Assembly (NCBI RefSeq): GCF_003932785.1
Contig: NZ_RQYT01000015.1
Span: forward strand, 37,797-101,796
Direction of reading: 5' to 3'
DNA: 64,000 bases
Origin: Arachnia propionica
GTDB lineage: Bacteria > Actinomycetota > Actinomycetes > Propionibacteriales > Propionibacteriaceae
Within the stretch, counting starts at the first letter, position 1. Every line of letters starts with the position of its first letter. The position numbers and the translations under genes were made by a program. Under the pieces are notes generated by a model. That model searched no databases and was not told the DNA's origin. It was given only the letters and a program-made list of their open reading frames with translations. This document shows positions 46,913 to 56,468 of the stretch, piece after piece.

Positions 46913-48430
46913 GTGGCGAAGCTGCTTGAGCTGAAGAACATCAGCAAGACCTTCCCTGGTGTGAAGGCGTTGCAAGGCGTCAACCTCGACCTCAACGCGG
47001 GGGAGGTGCTCGGCCTGTGCGGTGAGAATGGCGCCGGCAAGTCGACCCTCATGAAGATCCTCACCGGCATCTACACCGCCGACCCGGGCGGGGAGATCTG
47101 GATCGAGGGTCAGCAGGTGCAGGTGAACGGCGTCAACCACGCGCGCGACCTGGGCCTGTCCATCATCCACCAGGAACTCAACATGGTCCCCGATCTCACG
47201 GTGGCCCAGAACCTCTACATCGGGCGTCCGGGCTCCCACAAGGGCGGCTGGATCAACGACGTCAAGCTCAACCGTGACGCCGCGGAACTCTTCGAGAGCC
47301 TCGGCATGGACATCAACCCCAAGGCCCGCATCGGGGACCTGTCGGTCGCCCGCCAGCAGATGGTCGAGATCGCCAGGGCGCTGTCCTACAACTCCCGGGT
47401 GCTGGTCATGGACGAGCCCACCGCCGCCCTCACCGTCGCGGAGACGGAGGCGCTGTTCGGGATGATCCGGGACTTCATGTCCCCGACCACCGGGCTCATC
47501 TACATCTCCCACCGCATGCCGGAGATCGAGGAGATCACCGATCGGGTGTCGGTGCTCCGCGACGGCCAGTACATCGGCACCGTCACGACGAAGGACGTCG
47601 AGATGCGCGAGATCATCTCCATGATGGTCGGCCGCGAGGTCTCCGCCGAGGTCCGGCCCCGCAACGAGCCCCTCAGCGACGACGTCGTGCTCAAGGTCGA
47701 GGGGCTGAGCACCAAGAAGCTCCTCCGCGACGTCAACTTCGAGGTGCGCAAGGGCGAGATCCTCGGCTTCGCCGGACTCATGGGTGCGGGACGCACCGAG
47801 GTGGCGCGCTGCGTCTTCGGCGCCGACCCCCGCACGAGCGGCACCATCACCATCAACGGCAAGGAGACCCAGATCCGCACGGCCGCCGACGCGGTGCGCG
47901 CCGGCATCGGCTACCTGTCCGAGGACCGCAAGCAGTACGGGCTCCTGCTCGAGCAGGACATCAAGCAGAACGCCGTCATGGCGGCGATGAAGGACTTCAA
48001 CATCGGCGGATTCATCCTCGACGGCAAGATCCGCACGGTCGGCGAGGAGTACAGCAAGAAGCTGCGGGTGAAGACTCCGTCGGTCAACCAGTTGCTGGGC
48101 AAGCTGTCGGGCGGCAACCAGCAGAAGGTCGTCATCGCCAAGTGGCTCATCCGCAACTGTGACGTCCTCATCTTCGACGAGCCCACCCGCGGCATCGACG
48201 TCGGCGCCAAGGAGGAGATCTACGAGTTGCTGGAGCAGCTCTGCGCCCAGGGCAAGGCGATCCTCATGATCTCCTCCGAGCTCCCCGAGGTGCTTCGGAT
48301 GAGCCACCGCATCGCCGTCATGGCCCACGGCCACATCACCGGGGTCCTCGACAACGAGGACGCCACCCAGGAGAACATCATGGAACTTGCCACGCTCGGC
48401 AAGGCGCAGCTGAAAGGAAACGCAGCGTGA
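46913..48430 (+). CDS. CUT2 sugar ABC transporter ATPase (RbsA/MglA-like), probable L-fucose importer
   Basis: About 505 residues with two ATPase halves. First: GENGAGKSTLMKIL, DLSVARQQMVEIARAL, LVMDEPTAALT. Second: GFAGLMGAGRTEVAR (non-canonical Walker A, usual for this class), LSGGNQQKVVIAKWL, LIFDEPTRGIDVGAK. It powers uptake with the permease and binding protein that follow. The substrate is inferred as L-fucose from fucI and fucU in the same locus. GTG 46913 is chosen as start because GAAGGA lies 6 bases upstream; GTG 46907 is too close to it. The stop overlaps the permease start. Confidence 0.93.
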   Translation: MAKLLELKNISKTFPGVKALQGVNLDLNAGEVLGLCGENGAGKSTLMKILTGIYTADPGGEIWIEGQQVQVNGVNHARDLGLSIIHQELNMVPDLTVAQNLYIGRPGSHKGGWINDVKLNRDAAELFESLGMDINPKARIGDLSVARQQMVEIARALSYNSRVLVMDEPTAALTVAETEALFGMIRDFMSPTTGLIYISHRMPEIEEITDRVSVLRDGQYIGTVTTKDVEMREIISMMVGREVSAEVRPRNEPLSDDVVLKVEGLSTKKLLRDVNFEVRKGEILGFAGLMGAGRTEVARCVFGADPRTSGTITINGKETQIRTAADAVRAGIGYLSEDRKQYGLLLEQDIKQNAVMAAMKDFNIGGFILDGKIRTVGEEYSKKLRVKTPSVNQLLGKLSGGNQQKVVIAKWLIRNCDVLIFDEPTRGIDVGAKEEIYELLEQLCAQGKAILMISSELPEVLRMSHRIAVMAHGHITGVLDNEDATQENIMELATLGKAQLKGNAA

Positions 48431-49431
48431 GCACCACCAACGAGGTCCTCGGGGCTGGGGCCCCCAGCCCCTTCGCCCGCACCCTCAAGTCCTCGATGCA
48501 GCAGCTGTTCGTCTTCGGCTCGCTCATCGTGATCTACCTCATCTTCTTCCTGGTCGCCCCGGGGTTCAGCAACCCCGCGGTGCTGTCCGACATCCTGCTG
48601 CGTTCGGCAGCCATCGGCATCATGGCGCTGGGGGCCACCTTCGTCATCGCGACGGGAGGCATCGACCTGTCGGTCGGTACCGGCATGGCCCTGGCCGGTG
48701 TGATGACGGCCTTCTTCCTCGGCGGCGGGTTCCTCAACCTTCCCCTTGGCCTGGGCCTGCTGCTCGCGATCCTGTTCGGTGGTCTCGTCGGCGCGGTCAA
48801 CGGCTTCAACATCGCGGTCCTGGGACTGCCCCCCTTCATCGCCACCCTCGGCATGATGATGGTCGCCAGGGGTCTGGCCCTCGTCATCGCCAACGCCAAC
48901 CCCATGCCCATCGAGAACCCCGACTTCAAGGTCTTCGGGAGCATGGAGACCATCCCGGGCATCCCGAACGCCGCCATCCTCTTCGTGCTGCTGACCATCG
49001 TCGCGGCAGTGCTGCTCAACAAGACCCTGCTCGGTCGTTACGCCCTGGCCATGGGCTCCAACGAGGAGGCCACCCGCCTGTCCGGCGTCAACGTCAAGTT
49101 CTGGAAGGTGATGGTCTACGTCACGGCCGGCATCTTCATGGCCATCGGAGCCATCGTCTTCAACGCCCGCACCGCCGTCGTGCAGCCCAGTGAGGGTCTC
49201 GGCTACGAGCTCGACGTCATCGCGGCGGTCGTCATCGGTGGCACCTCCCTCGCGGGCGGCCGGGCCAACATCCTCGGCACCTTCGTCGGCGCGGTGCTCA
49301 TGAAGACCCTCCTCACCGGCCTCCAGATGATGCAGGTCAACCAGTTCTGGCAGTACGTGGTCATCGGTGTCATCGTCCTGGCCGCGGTGTTCGCCGACAA
49401 CGTGCGACGGGCACGGGCCTCCGCGGTCTAG
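48427..49431 (+). CDS. CUT2 sugar ABC transporter permease (RbsC-like)
   Basis: 334 residues with about nine or ten membrane segments and family motifs GATFVIATGGIDLSVG, GLVGAVNGFNIAVLGLPPFIATLGMM and AVVIGGTSLAGGRANILGTF. It forms the channel, probably as a dimer, with the two-domain ATPase. GTG 48427 overlaps the ATPase stop as GTGA. Confidence 0.95.
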   Translation: MSTTNEVLGAGAPSPFARTLKSSMQQLFVFGSLIVIYLIFFLVAPGFSNPAVLSDILLRSAAIGIMALGATFVIATGGIDLSVGTGMALAGVMTAFFLGGGFLNLPLGLGLLLAILFGGLVGAVNGFNIAVLGLPPFIATLGMMMVARGLALVIANANPMPIENPDFKVFGSMETIPGIPNAAILFVLLTIVAAVLLNKTLLGRYALAMGSNEEATRLSGVNVKFWKVMVYVTAGIFMAIGAIVFNARTAVVQPSEGLGYELDVIAAVVIGGTSLAGGRANILGTFVGAVLMKTLLTGLQMMQVNQFWQYVVIGVIVLAAVFADNVRRARASAV

Positions 49432-49442
49432 CCGGGCACGAG

Positions 49443-49467
49443 GTCGGGGCGGATCGCCCGTCCCGAC
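49443..49467 (+). terminator. Hairpin between permease and binding-protein genes
   Basis: A 9-bp stem with one G-U pair (49443-49451 with 49459-49467) follows the permease stop by 11 bases. It could be a partial terminator or an mRNA stabiliser that helps raise the level of the binding protein. Confidence 0.45.
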
Positions 49468-49569
49468 ACCAGTTCTGCAACACGTCCGAACTCCCACAAC
49501 TGAATAACAACCGGGCTTCAGCAGCCCCCAACCCCTGAGGACCCGGTCCTCAACCTGAAAGGAACAACC

Positions 49570-50622
49570 ATGCGTCTCAACCCCAAGTGGCTGGCCGTGC
49601 CGGCACTGCTCGCTCTCGGGCTCAGTGCCTGCTCCACCTCGTCGTCCACCACCACCCCCGCGGGGGGCGGCGCCTCCTCCAGCGACAGCAACTCGAGCAG
49701 CCAGGCCGCGGCCGCTGTCTCCTGCAACACCCCGAGCGACATCAAGAAGGGCGACGGCTCCAAGACCGTCTACCTGGTGTCGAAGGGCTTCCAGCACCGC
49801 TTCTGGCAGGCCGTGAAGGAGGGCGCCGACGCTGCGGGCAAGGACCTGGGCTACAAGGTCGAGTTCGTCGGCCCGCCCAGCGAGCAGGACGTGTCCATCC
49901 AGATCGACCAGCTCGAGACGGCCTTCAAGACCAGCCCCGCGGCCATCGGCTTCGCGGCTCTCGACACCAAGGCGGCCGCTGACACCCTGAAGAAGATCAG
50001 CGATGCCAAGATCCCGCTCATCGCCTTCGACTCCGGTGTCGACTCCGACGATCCGTTGACGACGGTGTCCACCGACAACAAGGCCGCCGCGGGCGAGGCC
50101 GCCAAGCACATGGTCGAGTTGACGGGGGGCAAGGGCACCATCGGTCTCGTCTGCCACGACGTGACCTCCGCCACCGGCAAGCAGCGGTGTGAGGGCTTCC
50201 AGGAGTACATCCGCACCAATGCCCCGGAGATCAAGCTGCTCGAGCCCCTGACCGCGGGCAAGGTCGAGGAGGCCACCGGAGCGGCGAAGTCCCTCATCCA
50301 GTCCAACTCCGACATCGTCGGCATCTACGGCACCAACGAGGCCGCCGCCACCGGTGCCGTCCAGGCCGCCAACGAGGTCAACAAGGAGGGCCTGCACGTC
50401 GTCGGTTTCGACTCCGGCAAGATCCAGATCGCTGCCATCAAGGAGGGCAAGCAGGCCGGGGCCGTCACCCAGTCGCCGGTGAAGATGGGCTGCGAGACGG
50501 TGATCGCCGCCGTCAAGGCCATCAACGGTGAGCAGCTGCCGAAGACCATCGACTCGGGCTTCGCCTGGTACGACAAGACCAACATCGACTCCGAAGAGAT
50601 CAAGCCCAACCTCTACGAGTGA
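49570..50622 (+). CDS. Periplasmic-type sugar-binding lipoprotein of the CUT2 transporter
   Basis: 350 residues. Lipoprotein signal with lipobox LSAC (Cys21), a Ser/Thr/Gly/Ala-rich linker, then a two-lobed type 1 binding fold: [74 protein letters not shown] and [14 protein letters not shown]. It would hand L-fucose or a related sugar to the permease from the outer face of the membrane. AAAGGAA lies upstream of ATG 49570. Followed by a hairpin. Confidence 0.93.
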   Translation: MRLNPKWLAVPALLALGLSACSTSSSTTTPAGGGASSSDSNSSSQAAAAVSCNTPSDIKKGDGSKTVYLVSKGFQHRFWQAVKEGADAAGKDLGYKVEFVGPPSEQDVSIQIDQLETAFKTSPAAIGFAALDTKAAADTLKKISDAKIPLIAFDSGVDSDDPLTTVSTDNKAAAGEAAKHMVELTGGKGTIGLVCHDVTSATGKQRCEGFQEYIRTNAPEIKLLEPLTAGKVEEATGAAKSLIQSNSDIVGIYGTNEAAATGAVQAANEVNKEGLHVVGFDSGKIQIAAIKEGKQAGAVTQSPVKMGCETVIAAVKAINGEQLPKTIDSGFAWYDKTNIDSEEIKPNLYE

Positions 50623-50630
50623 CATCCTCT

Positions 50631-50664
50631 CCCCGCTGGGCGTCCCCCGGGACGTCCAGCGGGG
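50631..50664 (+). terminator. Hairpin between the binding protein and fucI
   Basis: 16-base arms (50631-50646 with 50649-50664) pair at all but one position, which is a G-U. It begins 8 bases after the binding-protein stop. A further 8-bp repeat, CTTGGGTG/CACCCAAG (50671-50678, 50717-50724), lies in the leader before fucI. This could be a terminator, attenuator or processing site. Confidence 0.7.
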
Positions 50665-50768
50665 AATCCTCTTGGGTGGTCCCCGCGCCTCCATCGGACG
50701 CTCGAGGTGCCGGAATCACCCAAGGGGGAAACCCACAACAACGAAGTAAGGGAGACAAGGGAATCACC

Positions 50769-52532
50769 ATGACGAACCACCCCAGGATAGGTATCCGGCC
50801 CATCATCGATGGACGCCGTCGCGGCGTGCGGGAGTCCCTCGAGGACCAGACGATGAACATGGCCAAGCGCGTCGCGGCCCTCTACGAGGCGGAGCTGCGC
50901 TACCCCGACGGCACCCCGGTCGAGTGCGTCATCGCCGACACCACCATCGGTGGCGTCGCCGAGGCCCAGGCCACCGCCGCGAAGTTCAAGCGAGAGAACG
51001 TCGGCCTCACCCTCTCGGTCACCCCGTGCTGGGCTTACGGCACCGAGACGATCGACATGGACCGGACCATGCCCCACGCCATCTGGGGATTCAACGGCTC
51101 GGAGCGTCCCGGCGCCGTCTACCTGGCCGCCGCCCTGGCGGGCCACACCCAGCTCGGCATCCCGGCCTTCGGCATCTACGGTGAGCACGTCCAGGACGCC
51201 GATGACGAGACGATCCCCGACGAGGTGCGGCAGCGTCTCCTCGACTACGCCATCTGCGGTCTCGCCGTGGCGCAGATGAAGGGCACCTCCTACCTGTCCA
51301 TGGGTGCGGTGTCGATGGGTATCGCCGGCTCCGTCGTCAAGGACGAGTTCTGGAGCAAGTACCTCGGCATGCGCAACGAGTACGTCGACATGAGCGAGTT
51401 CGCGCGTCGCGTCAACGAGGAGATCTACGACGTCGAGGAGTACGAGCGCGCCTACGCCTGGGTGCGGGAGAACTTCACCCCCGGCAAGGACTACAACCCG
51501 CCGGAGAACCAGAAGCCCGAGCTGCACGACGACTGGTGGAGCTACTCCGTCAAGATGACGCTCATCGCCCGGGACCTCATGGTCGGCAACCCGAAGCTCG
51601 CGGACAAGGGCTGGGGCGAGGAGGCGCTCGGCCGCGGCGCGCTGGCCGCCGGCTTCCAGGGTCAGCGGCAGTGGACCGACGGCTTCCCCAACGGTGACCT
51701 GATGGAGACCATCCTCAACACCACCTTCGACTGGAACGGCACCCGGACCCCCTACATCCTCGCCACCGAGAACGACTCGCTCAACGGTGCGTCGATGCTG
51801 CTCAACCACCTCGTGACCAACACGGCGCAGTTGTTCAGCGACGTGCGCACCTACTGGTCTCCCGAGGCCGTGGAGCGGGTCACCGGACACAGGCTGGAGG
51901 GGCGGGCCTCCGGCGGCATCATCGACCTGCGCAACTCCGGACCCACCACACTCGACGGCTCCTTCGCCGCCGTGCGCGACGGGGAACACGTCATCAAGCC
52001 CTGGTGGGAGGTCACCGAGGAGGACCAGAGGGCGATGCTCGAGGCCTCGACCTTCGCCCCGGCCATCTACGAGTACTTCCCCGGTGGCGGGATCTCCACG
52101 CACTTCCGTTCGGCCGGTGAGGTGCCGGTGACGATGTCCCGGATCAACTGGGTCGATGGGCTGGGTGCCGTGCTGCAGATCGCCGAGGGCTGGACCGTCG
52201 AGCTGCCCGACGAGGCCGCCACCATCATCGAGGACCGCACGAACGCCACGTGGCCCACCACCTGGTTCGTGCCGAATCTCACCGGTGAGGGGGCGTTCAG
52301 GAGCGTCTACGACGTCATGAATGCCTGGGGTGCCAACCACGGTGCCATCTCCTACGGCCACATCGGTGCCCGCCTCATCACGCTGGCAGCCATGCTGCGC
52401 ATCCCCGTCAACATGCACAACGTGCCCAGCGAGCAGATCTTCCGTCCGAAGAACTGGCTCGCCTTCGGCACCGCCGACCTGGAGGGGGCCGATTACCGGG
52501 CCTGCGCCCAGTTCGGCCCGCTGTACGGCTGA
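50769..52532 (+). CDS. fucI: L-fucose isomerase
   Basis: 587 residues, as in E. coli FucI (591). Interconverts L-fucose and L-fuculose, Mn-dependent. Motifs: [92 protein letters not shown] and [14 protein letters not shown] 50769 is chosen; upstream in-frame codons run through the preceding hairpin. GGGAGACAAGGGA lies just before the start. First catabolic step of the locus. Confidence 0.96.
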   Translation: MTNHPRIGIRPIIDGRRRGVRESLEDQTMNMAKRVAALYEAELRYPDGTPVECVIADTTIGGVAEAQATAAKFKRENVGLTLSVTPCWAYGTETIDMDRTMPHAIWGFNGSERPGAVYLAAALAGHTQLGIPAFGIYGEHVQDADDETIPDEVRQRLLDYAICGLAVAQMKGTSYLSMGAVSMGIAGSVVKDEFWSKYLGMRNEYVDMSEFARRVNEEIYDVEEYERAYAWVRENFTPGKDYNPPENQKPELHDDWWSYSVKMTLIARDLMVGNPKLADKGWGEEALGRGALAAGFQGQRQWTDGFPNGDLMETILNTTFDWNGTRTPYILATENDSLNGASMLLNHLVTNTAQLFSDVRTYWSPEAVERVTGHRLEGRASGGIIDLRNSGPTTLDGSFAAVRDGEHVIKPWWEVTEEDQRAMLEASTFAPAIYEYFPGGGISTHFRSAGEVPVTMSRINWVDGLGAVLQIAEGWTVELPDEAATIIEDRTNATWPTTWFVPNLTGEGAFRSVYDVMNAWGANHGAISYGHIGARLITLAAMLRIPVNMHNVPSEQIFRPKNWLAFGTADLEGADYRACAQFGPLYG

Positions 52533-52538
52533 CGATCC

Positions 52539-52586
52539 GGTGTCGGGTGGGCGGGGAGCCGACAGGGCTCCCACCCGCCCGACACC
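52539..52586 (+). terminator. Strong hairpin after fucI
   Basis: Arms of 21-22 bases (52539-52560 with 52566-52586) pair with few wobble positions around a short loop, 7 bases after the fucI stop. A second small hairpin (GGGTGACG/CGTCACCC, 52605-52612 and 52623-52630) follows. The kinase-regulator-mutarotase genes may have a separate promoter in 52587-52690. Confidence 0.75.
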
Positions 52587-52691
52587 ACCCCGAGACAACC
52601 ATTCGGGTGACGGCACCGAAGACGTCACCCTGCTGCATCCCCCGCGAAGGACCGGCAGGATGGGGGAAGACACGAGAACAGGAGTTGTGAA

Positions 52692-54089
52692 GTGCCAGCC
52701 ACCGCGCTTGCCGTCGACCTGGGGTCCTCCTCCGGTCGGATCATCGCCGGAGTCCTCGACGACGGCCGAGTCACCGAGACGGAGGTCCATCGGTTCCCCC
52801 ACACCGCGAAGGAGGAGGGCGGCTACCTCTGCTGGGACCTCGAGGCGATCTGGGAGGAGGTCGTGCGTGGCCTCCGGCTCGCCGTCGAGCAGTTCCCCGA
52901 CGCCACTTCGGTCAGCGTGGACACCTGGGGGGTCGACTGGGTTCCCGTCGACGCCGAGGGCAAGGCCCTGACCAGGGGGCGCTGCTACCGGGACGAGAGG
53001 ACCCAGCGCACCCTCGACGCCTTCCAGGAGCGACTGCCCGAGGCCACCCAGTGGCGCCTCACCGGCATCGCACCCGCCACCATCAACAGCTCCAACCAAC
53101 TGTTCGCCTTCTTGACGGAGGAGCCGGAGACGGCTGCGCGGACCCACCAGATCCTCTTTCTTCCCGACTGGTTCACCTTCCTCCTCACCGGGGTGAGGGG
53201 CTGGTCCCGTTCGATCGCCTCCACCTCCGGGCTGTGCGCCCCCGGCGCGACGAGCTGGGCCGACGAGGTCTTCGAGGCCCTCGGCATCCCACGATCCTGG
53301 GTGGGGGAGTTGAGCGAGGAGTGCTCCGTCGCGGGGCCGTGCACCGTCCCCGGCCTGGAACAGCTCACCGTCATCCGGGCCGGTGCCCACGACTCGGCCT
53401 GCGCCGTCGCGGCCCTGCAGCGCGACGAGGGCGCCACGTGCTTCCTGTCGGCCGGGTCCTGGTCGGTGCTGGGTGTGCTGCGCGACGAACCCCTCCTCGG
53501 GGAGGAGGCCCGGGCCCTCGGCCTGACGAACGAGGCGCGTGCGGAGGGCGGGGTGCGACCCCTGTTCAACATCACCGGGCTGTGGATCCTCCAGGAATGC
53601 CAGCGCGACTGGCAGGCCCGGGGGCAGGAGCACGACATCGTCGCCCTCCTCGACGCGGCCGCCGCGGCTGAGTCCCTCGGGGTCACGATCGACCCGGACG
53701 ATCCGCAGTACGCGCAGCCCGGTTCGATGGTGGCCCGGGTGGAGGCGGCGCTGCGTGAGGGCGGCGCCCAGGGCGAGATCTCCCAGGGCCAGCTCGTGCG
53801 TGCGCTGTGCGAGTCCTTCGCGCAACGTTACGCCCGGGGGGTCAGGGACCTCACCGCCCTGACCGGGGAGGCACCCAGCCAGCTGAACCTCGTGGGAGGG
53901 GGGTCCCGCAACGCCCTGCTCTGTGAACTGACCGCCAAGGCCCTCGGCATCCCGGTGCTCGCCGGCCCCGCGGAGGCCTCCACCCTGGGTTCGCTGCTGG
54001 TGCAGTTCGAGGTGGCCGGGCAGCTTCCCCCCGAGCAACGCAACGCGGTCATCGCGGCGACGGCACGAACGAGGTTGCATCAGCCATGA
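52692..54089 (+). CDS. FGGY-family sugar kinase, rhamnulokinase-like, probable L-fuculokinase
   Basis: 465 residues. N-terminal phosphate loop AVDLGSSSGRIIAG, SVDTWGVDWVPVDAEG, SNQLFAFL, LPDWFTFLLTG, and the C-terminal loop LNLVGGGSRNALLCELTAKAL place it in the FGGY family. DLGSSSGR and the Trp/Asp motif are typical of rhamnulokinases rather than classical FucK. Because it lies between fucI and fucU, L-fuculose is the likely substrate; dual action on L-rhamnulose is possible. GTG start with AGGAG eight bases upstream. The LacI gene starts inside its stop (ATGA). Confidence 0.88.
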   Translation: MPATALAVDLGSSSGRIIAGVLDDGRVTETEVHRFPHTAKEEGGYLCWDLEAIWEEVVRGLRLAVEQFPDATSVSVDTWGVDWVPVDAEGKALTRGRCYRDERTQRTLDAFQERLPEATQWRLTGIAPATINSSNQLFAFLTEEPETAARTHQILFLPDWFTFLLTGVRGWSRSIASTSGLCAPGATSWADEVFEALGIPRSWVGELSEECSVAGPCTVPGLEQLTVIRAGAHDSACAVAALQRDEGATCFLSAGSWSVLGVLRDEPLLGEEARALGLTNEARAEGGVRPLFNITGLWILQECQRDWQARGQEHDIVALLDAAAAAESLGVTIDPDDPQYAQPGSMVARVEAALREGGAQGEISQGQLVRALCESFAQRYARGVRDLTALTGEAPSQLNLVGGGSRNALLCELTAKALGIPVLAGPAEASTLGSLLVQFEVAGQLPPEQRNAVIAATARTRLHQP

Positions 54090-55084
54090 CAGGGGGAAAC
54101 GGGGGGAACCGGAGGGCCAGTCTCGCCGACGTGGCGAGGCTGGCCGGCGTGTCCAGCCAGACCGTGTCCAGGGTCGTCAGGGGCGCCTCGGTGGTGGCCC
54201 CCGAGACGAGGGAGCGGGTCCAGGCCGCCGTGGAGGAGCTGGGCTACCGTCCGAACCTGGCCGCCAGGTCCCTGTCGAACCGCAGGACCGGGGTCATCCA
54301 CATCGTCAACGCGACTCCGCTGTTCGGCGGCCACGCCCGGACGTTCCTGTCGATCGTCTCGGAGCTGGGGGCCCGCGGCTACCACACCTCGATCGCCGGG
54401 GTGACGCTGGACTCGAGTCCCGCCTTCGACGAGCTGGTGCCGCTGGGCGTCGACGGGGTCGTCGTGCTCGGCGGTCACACCCGCTCCGCCGACCTCGTCT
54501 CCGTGCTCGACGGCAGGCTCCCCACGGTGTTCGTGGGGCAGCGGTTCGGGCTGCCCGCGGACGTCGCCTCCGTCGCCATCGACCAGGGTCTGGGGGCCCG
54601 GCTCGCCACGGAGCACCTGCTGTCCCTGGGGCGCCGTGGGCTGCTCCACCTCGCCGGACCCGCGGACTGGTTCGACGCCCACGAGCGCGAGGAGGGGTTC
54701 CGGACCGCCTGCGAGGCCGCTGGGATCGAGCCCCGTACGGTCGCGGGCCGTTCCTGGGCCGCCGCCGACGGCTACGAGGCCGGTGGTGCGATCGGTGACG
54801 ACGTCGACGCGGTGTTCGTCAGCAACGATCACCTCGCGCTCGGTGCCATGCGTCGCTTCGCGGAGCAGGGGCGACGCATCCCCGAGGACGTGGCCGTGGT
54901 CGGTTTCGACGACGCCGAGGGGTCGGGGAACTTCCTGCCCCCGTTGACCACGTTGCGCCAGCCCCACCACGAGGTGGGGGTCTGCGCCGTCGCGCATCTC
55001 GCGGCGCTCATCGACGGGCAGCCGGCCGAACACACCCTTCTCGGCCCCGAACTCATCATCCGCCATTCCACGAAAGGACAGTGA
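54086..55084 (+). CDS. LacI-family transcriptional regulator, probable fucose locus repressor
   Basis: 332 residues. N-terminal helix-turn-helix ASLADVARLAGVSSQTVSRVV with hinge helix region YRPNLAARSLSNRRTG, then a periplasmic-binding-protein-like effector domain (GVDGVVVLGGHT, LPTVFVGQRFG, DAVFVSNDHLALGAM, DVAVVGFDD). It is coupled to the kinase gene and followed one base later by fucU. It most likely binds the CG-centred palindromes before 46913 and is released by a fucose pathway sugar; this is inference from location. Confidence 0.92.
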   Translation: MTGGNGGNRRASLADVARLAGVSSQTVSRVVRGASVVAPETRERVQAAVEELGYRPNLAARSLSNRRTGVIHIVNATPLFGGHARTFLSIVSELGARGYHTSIAGVTLDSSPAFDELVPLGVDGVVVLGGHTRSADLVSVLDGRLPTVFVGQRFGLPADVASVAIDQGLGARLATEHLLSLGRRGLLHLAGPADWFDAHEREEGFRTACEAAGIEPRTVAGRSWAAADGYEAGGAIGDDVDAVFVSNDHLALGAMRRFAEQGRRIPEDVAVVGFDDAEGSGNFLPPLTTLRQPHHEVGVCAVAHLAALIDGQPAEHTLLGPELIIRHSTKGQ

Positions 55085-55085
55085 C

Positions 55086-55529
55086 ATGCTTCTTGGCGCC
55101 CTCATCCATCCCGACCTCCTCGCGGCCATCGGCCGCAGCGGGCACAGCGGGAAGATCCTCATCACCGACGGCAACTACCCGGCGGCCAGTGGGGCCCCCG
55201 CCGCGGCTGAGCGCATTCACCTCAACCTCACCCCGGGCCTGCTCAACGTCACCCAGATCCTCGATGTCCTCAAGCGCGCCGTCCCGATCGAGCGGGCCGG
55301 GCTGATGGTGCCCGCCGACGACGCCGTCGGCATCGAGCGTCCCGACAGCATCCCGGCGCACGACGAGTACCGTGCCGCCCTGCCCGATGTCCCCTTCGAC
55401 GAGATCCCGCGCTGGGACTTCTATGACGCCGCGCGGGCCGACGACGTCACCGTCGTCATCGTCTCCGCGGATCAGCGGCTGTACGCGAACCTGCTGCTCA
55501 CCATCGGGGTGCGCACCGCCGACGAGTGA
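55086..55529 (+). CDS. fucU: L-fucose mutarotase
   Basis: 147 residues of the RbsD/FucU family, which interconverts alpha and beta anomers of L-fucose. Seen: LIHPDLLAAIGRSGHSGKIL with the catalytic-type His, ITDGNYPAAS, HLNLTPGLLNVTQILDVLK and LTIGVRT. It begins one base after the regulator stop; the ribosome binding bases (AAAGGA) lie in the regulator's last codons. Last gene of the fucose locus. Confidence 0.92.
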   Translation: MLLGALIHPDLLAAIGRSGHSGKILITDGNYPAASGAPAAAERIHLNLTPGLLNVTQILDVLKRAVPIERAGLMVPADDAVGIERPDSIPAHDEYRAALPDVPFDEIPRWDFYDAARADDVTVVIVSADQRLYANLLLTIGVRTADE

Positions 55530-55537
55530 TCCCTCGA

Positions 55538-55564
55538 GGGCCGGGGCAGGGAATGTCCCGGCCC
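55538..55564 (+). terminator. Terminator at the end of the fucose locus
   Basis: 8-bp GC stem (55538-55545 with 55557-55564) and an 11-base loop, 8 bases after the fucU stop, followed by GTTT. Confidence 0.65.
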
Positions 55565-55612
55565 GTTTCGGGGTTGATCCATGATGACAGTGTCACGACA
55601 TGAGGAGACATC

Positions 55613-56419
55613 ATGGACCCTGCCCGTATCGTTCCGGACGACCTGATCTGGGAGACCATCCGTGAGGAGTGCTCCCGCGCCGCCTCGAGTGAGCCCCTGC
55701 TCGCCGGGTTCCTCTCCCACGTCGTGCTGAGCCAGCCGAACCTTGAGACGGCCCTGGCATACATCCTCGCCGCGAAGCTGGACAACGCGACCCTGCCCGC
55801 GCTCAGTCTGAGGGACATCATCCTTGACGTGCTGCGCGAGGAGGAGTGCATCCAGCACGCCATCCGGGCCGACCTGCAGGCGGTCGTGACCCGGGACCCG
55901 GCCGCTCCCGGCTACGCCAACCCGCTGCTCTACTTCAAGGGCTTCCACTCGATCCAGGCCTACCGGGTGGCGCATTCCTACTGGATGCGGGACCGGCGTC
56001 CCCTGGCCCTGTACCTTCAGTCCCGGATCTCCGAGGTGTTCGCCGTCGACATCCACCCCGCGGCACGCATCGGCAAGGGCATCATGTTCGACCACGCCAC
56101 CAGCGTCGTCATCGGTGAGACCGCGGTGGTTGAGGACGACTTCTCGATGCTGCACGAGGTGACCCTCGGCGGCTCCGGGAAGGAGGGCGGCGATCGACAC
56201 CCGAAGATCGGCCGCGGCGTGATGATCGGGGCCGGAGCCAAGGTGCTCGGTAACATCCGGGTCGGGGAGGGGGCCAAGATCGGCGCGGGATCCGTCGTCC
56301 TGAAGGACGTGCCACCCCACACCACGGTGGCCGGGGTTCCGGCGAAGGTTGTGTCGGTGCCGAGTGCGGCCCTGCCCGCCCTGGACATGGACCAGTGCCT
56401 GGGCATGAGCCCTGCCTGA
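55613..56419 (+). CDS. cysE: Serine O-acetyltransferase
   Basis: 268 residues. Acetylates L-serine for cysteine synthesis. N-terminal helical domain (1-140) with LSHVVLSQPNLETALAYILA and YFKGFHSIQAYRVAHSYW, then a left-handed beta-helix of hexapeptide repeats: DIHPAARIGKGIMFDHATSV, VIGETAVVEDDFSMLHEVTL and IGAGAKVLGNIRVGEGAKIG, with acetyl-CoA and serine binding histidines in the family positions. GAGGAG precedes ATG 55613. Its O-acetylserine sulfhydrylase partner is not beside it. Confidence 0.96.
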   Translation: MDPARIVPDDLIWETIREECSRAASSEPLLAGFLSHVVLSQPNLETALAYILAAKLDNATLPALSLRDIILDVLREEECIQHAIRADLQAVVTRDPAAPGYANPLLYFKGFHSIQAYRVAHSYWMRDRRPLALYLQSRISEVFAVDIHPAARIGKGIMFDHATSVVIGETAVVEDDFSMLHEVTLGGSGKEGGDRHPKIGRGVMIGAGAKVLGNIRVGEGAKIGAGSVVLKDVPPHTTVAGVPAKVVSVPSAALPALDMDQCLGMSPA

Positions 56420-56468
56420 TTCACGGACGGCGGCCCGTCACCGCGCGGGGGATGGCAGGATCGGGGCC

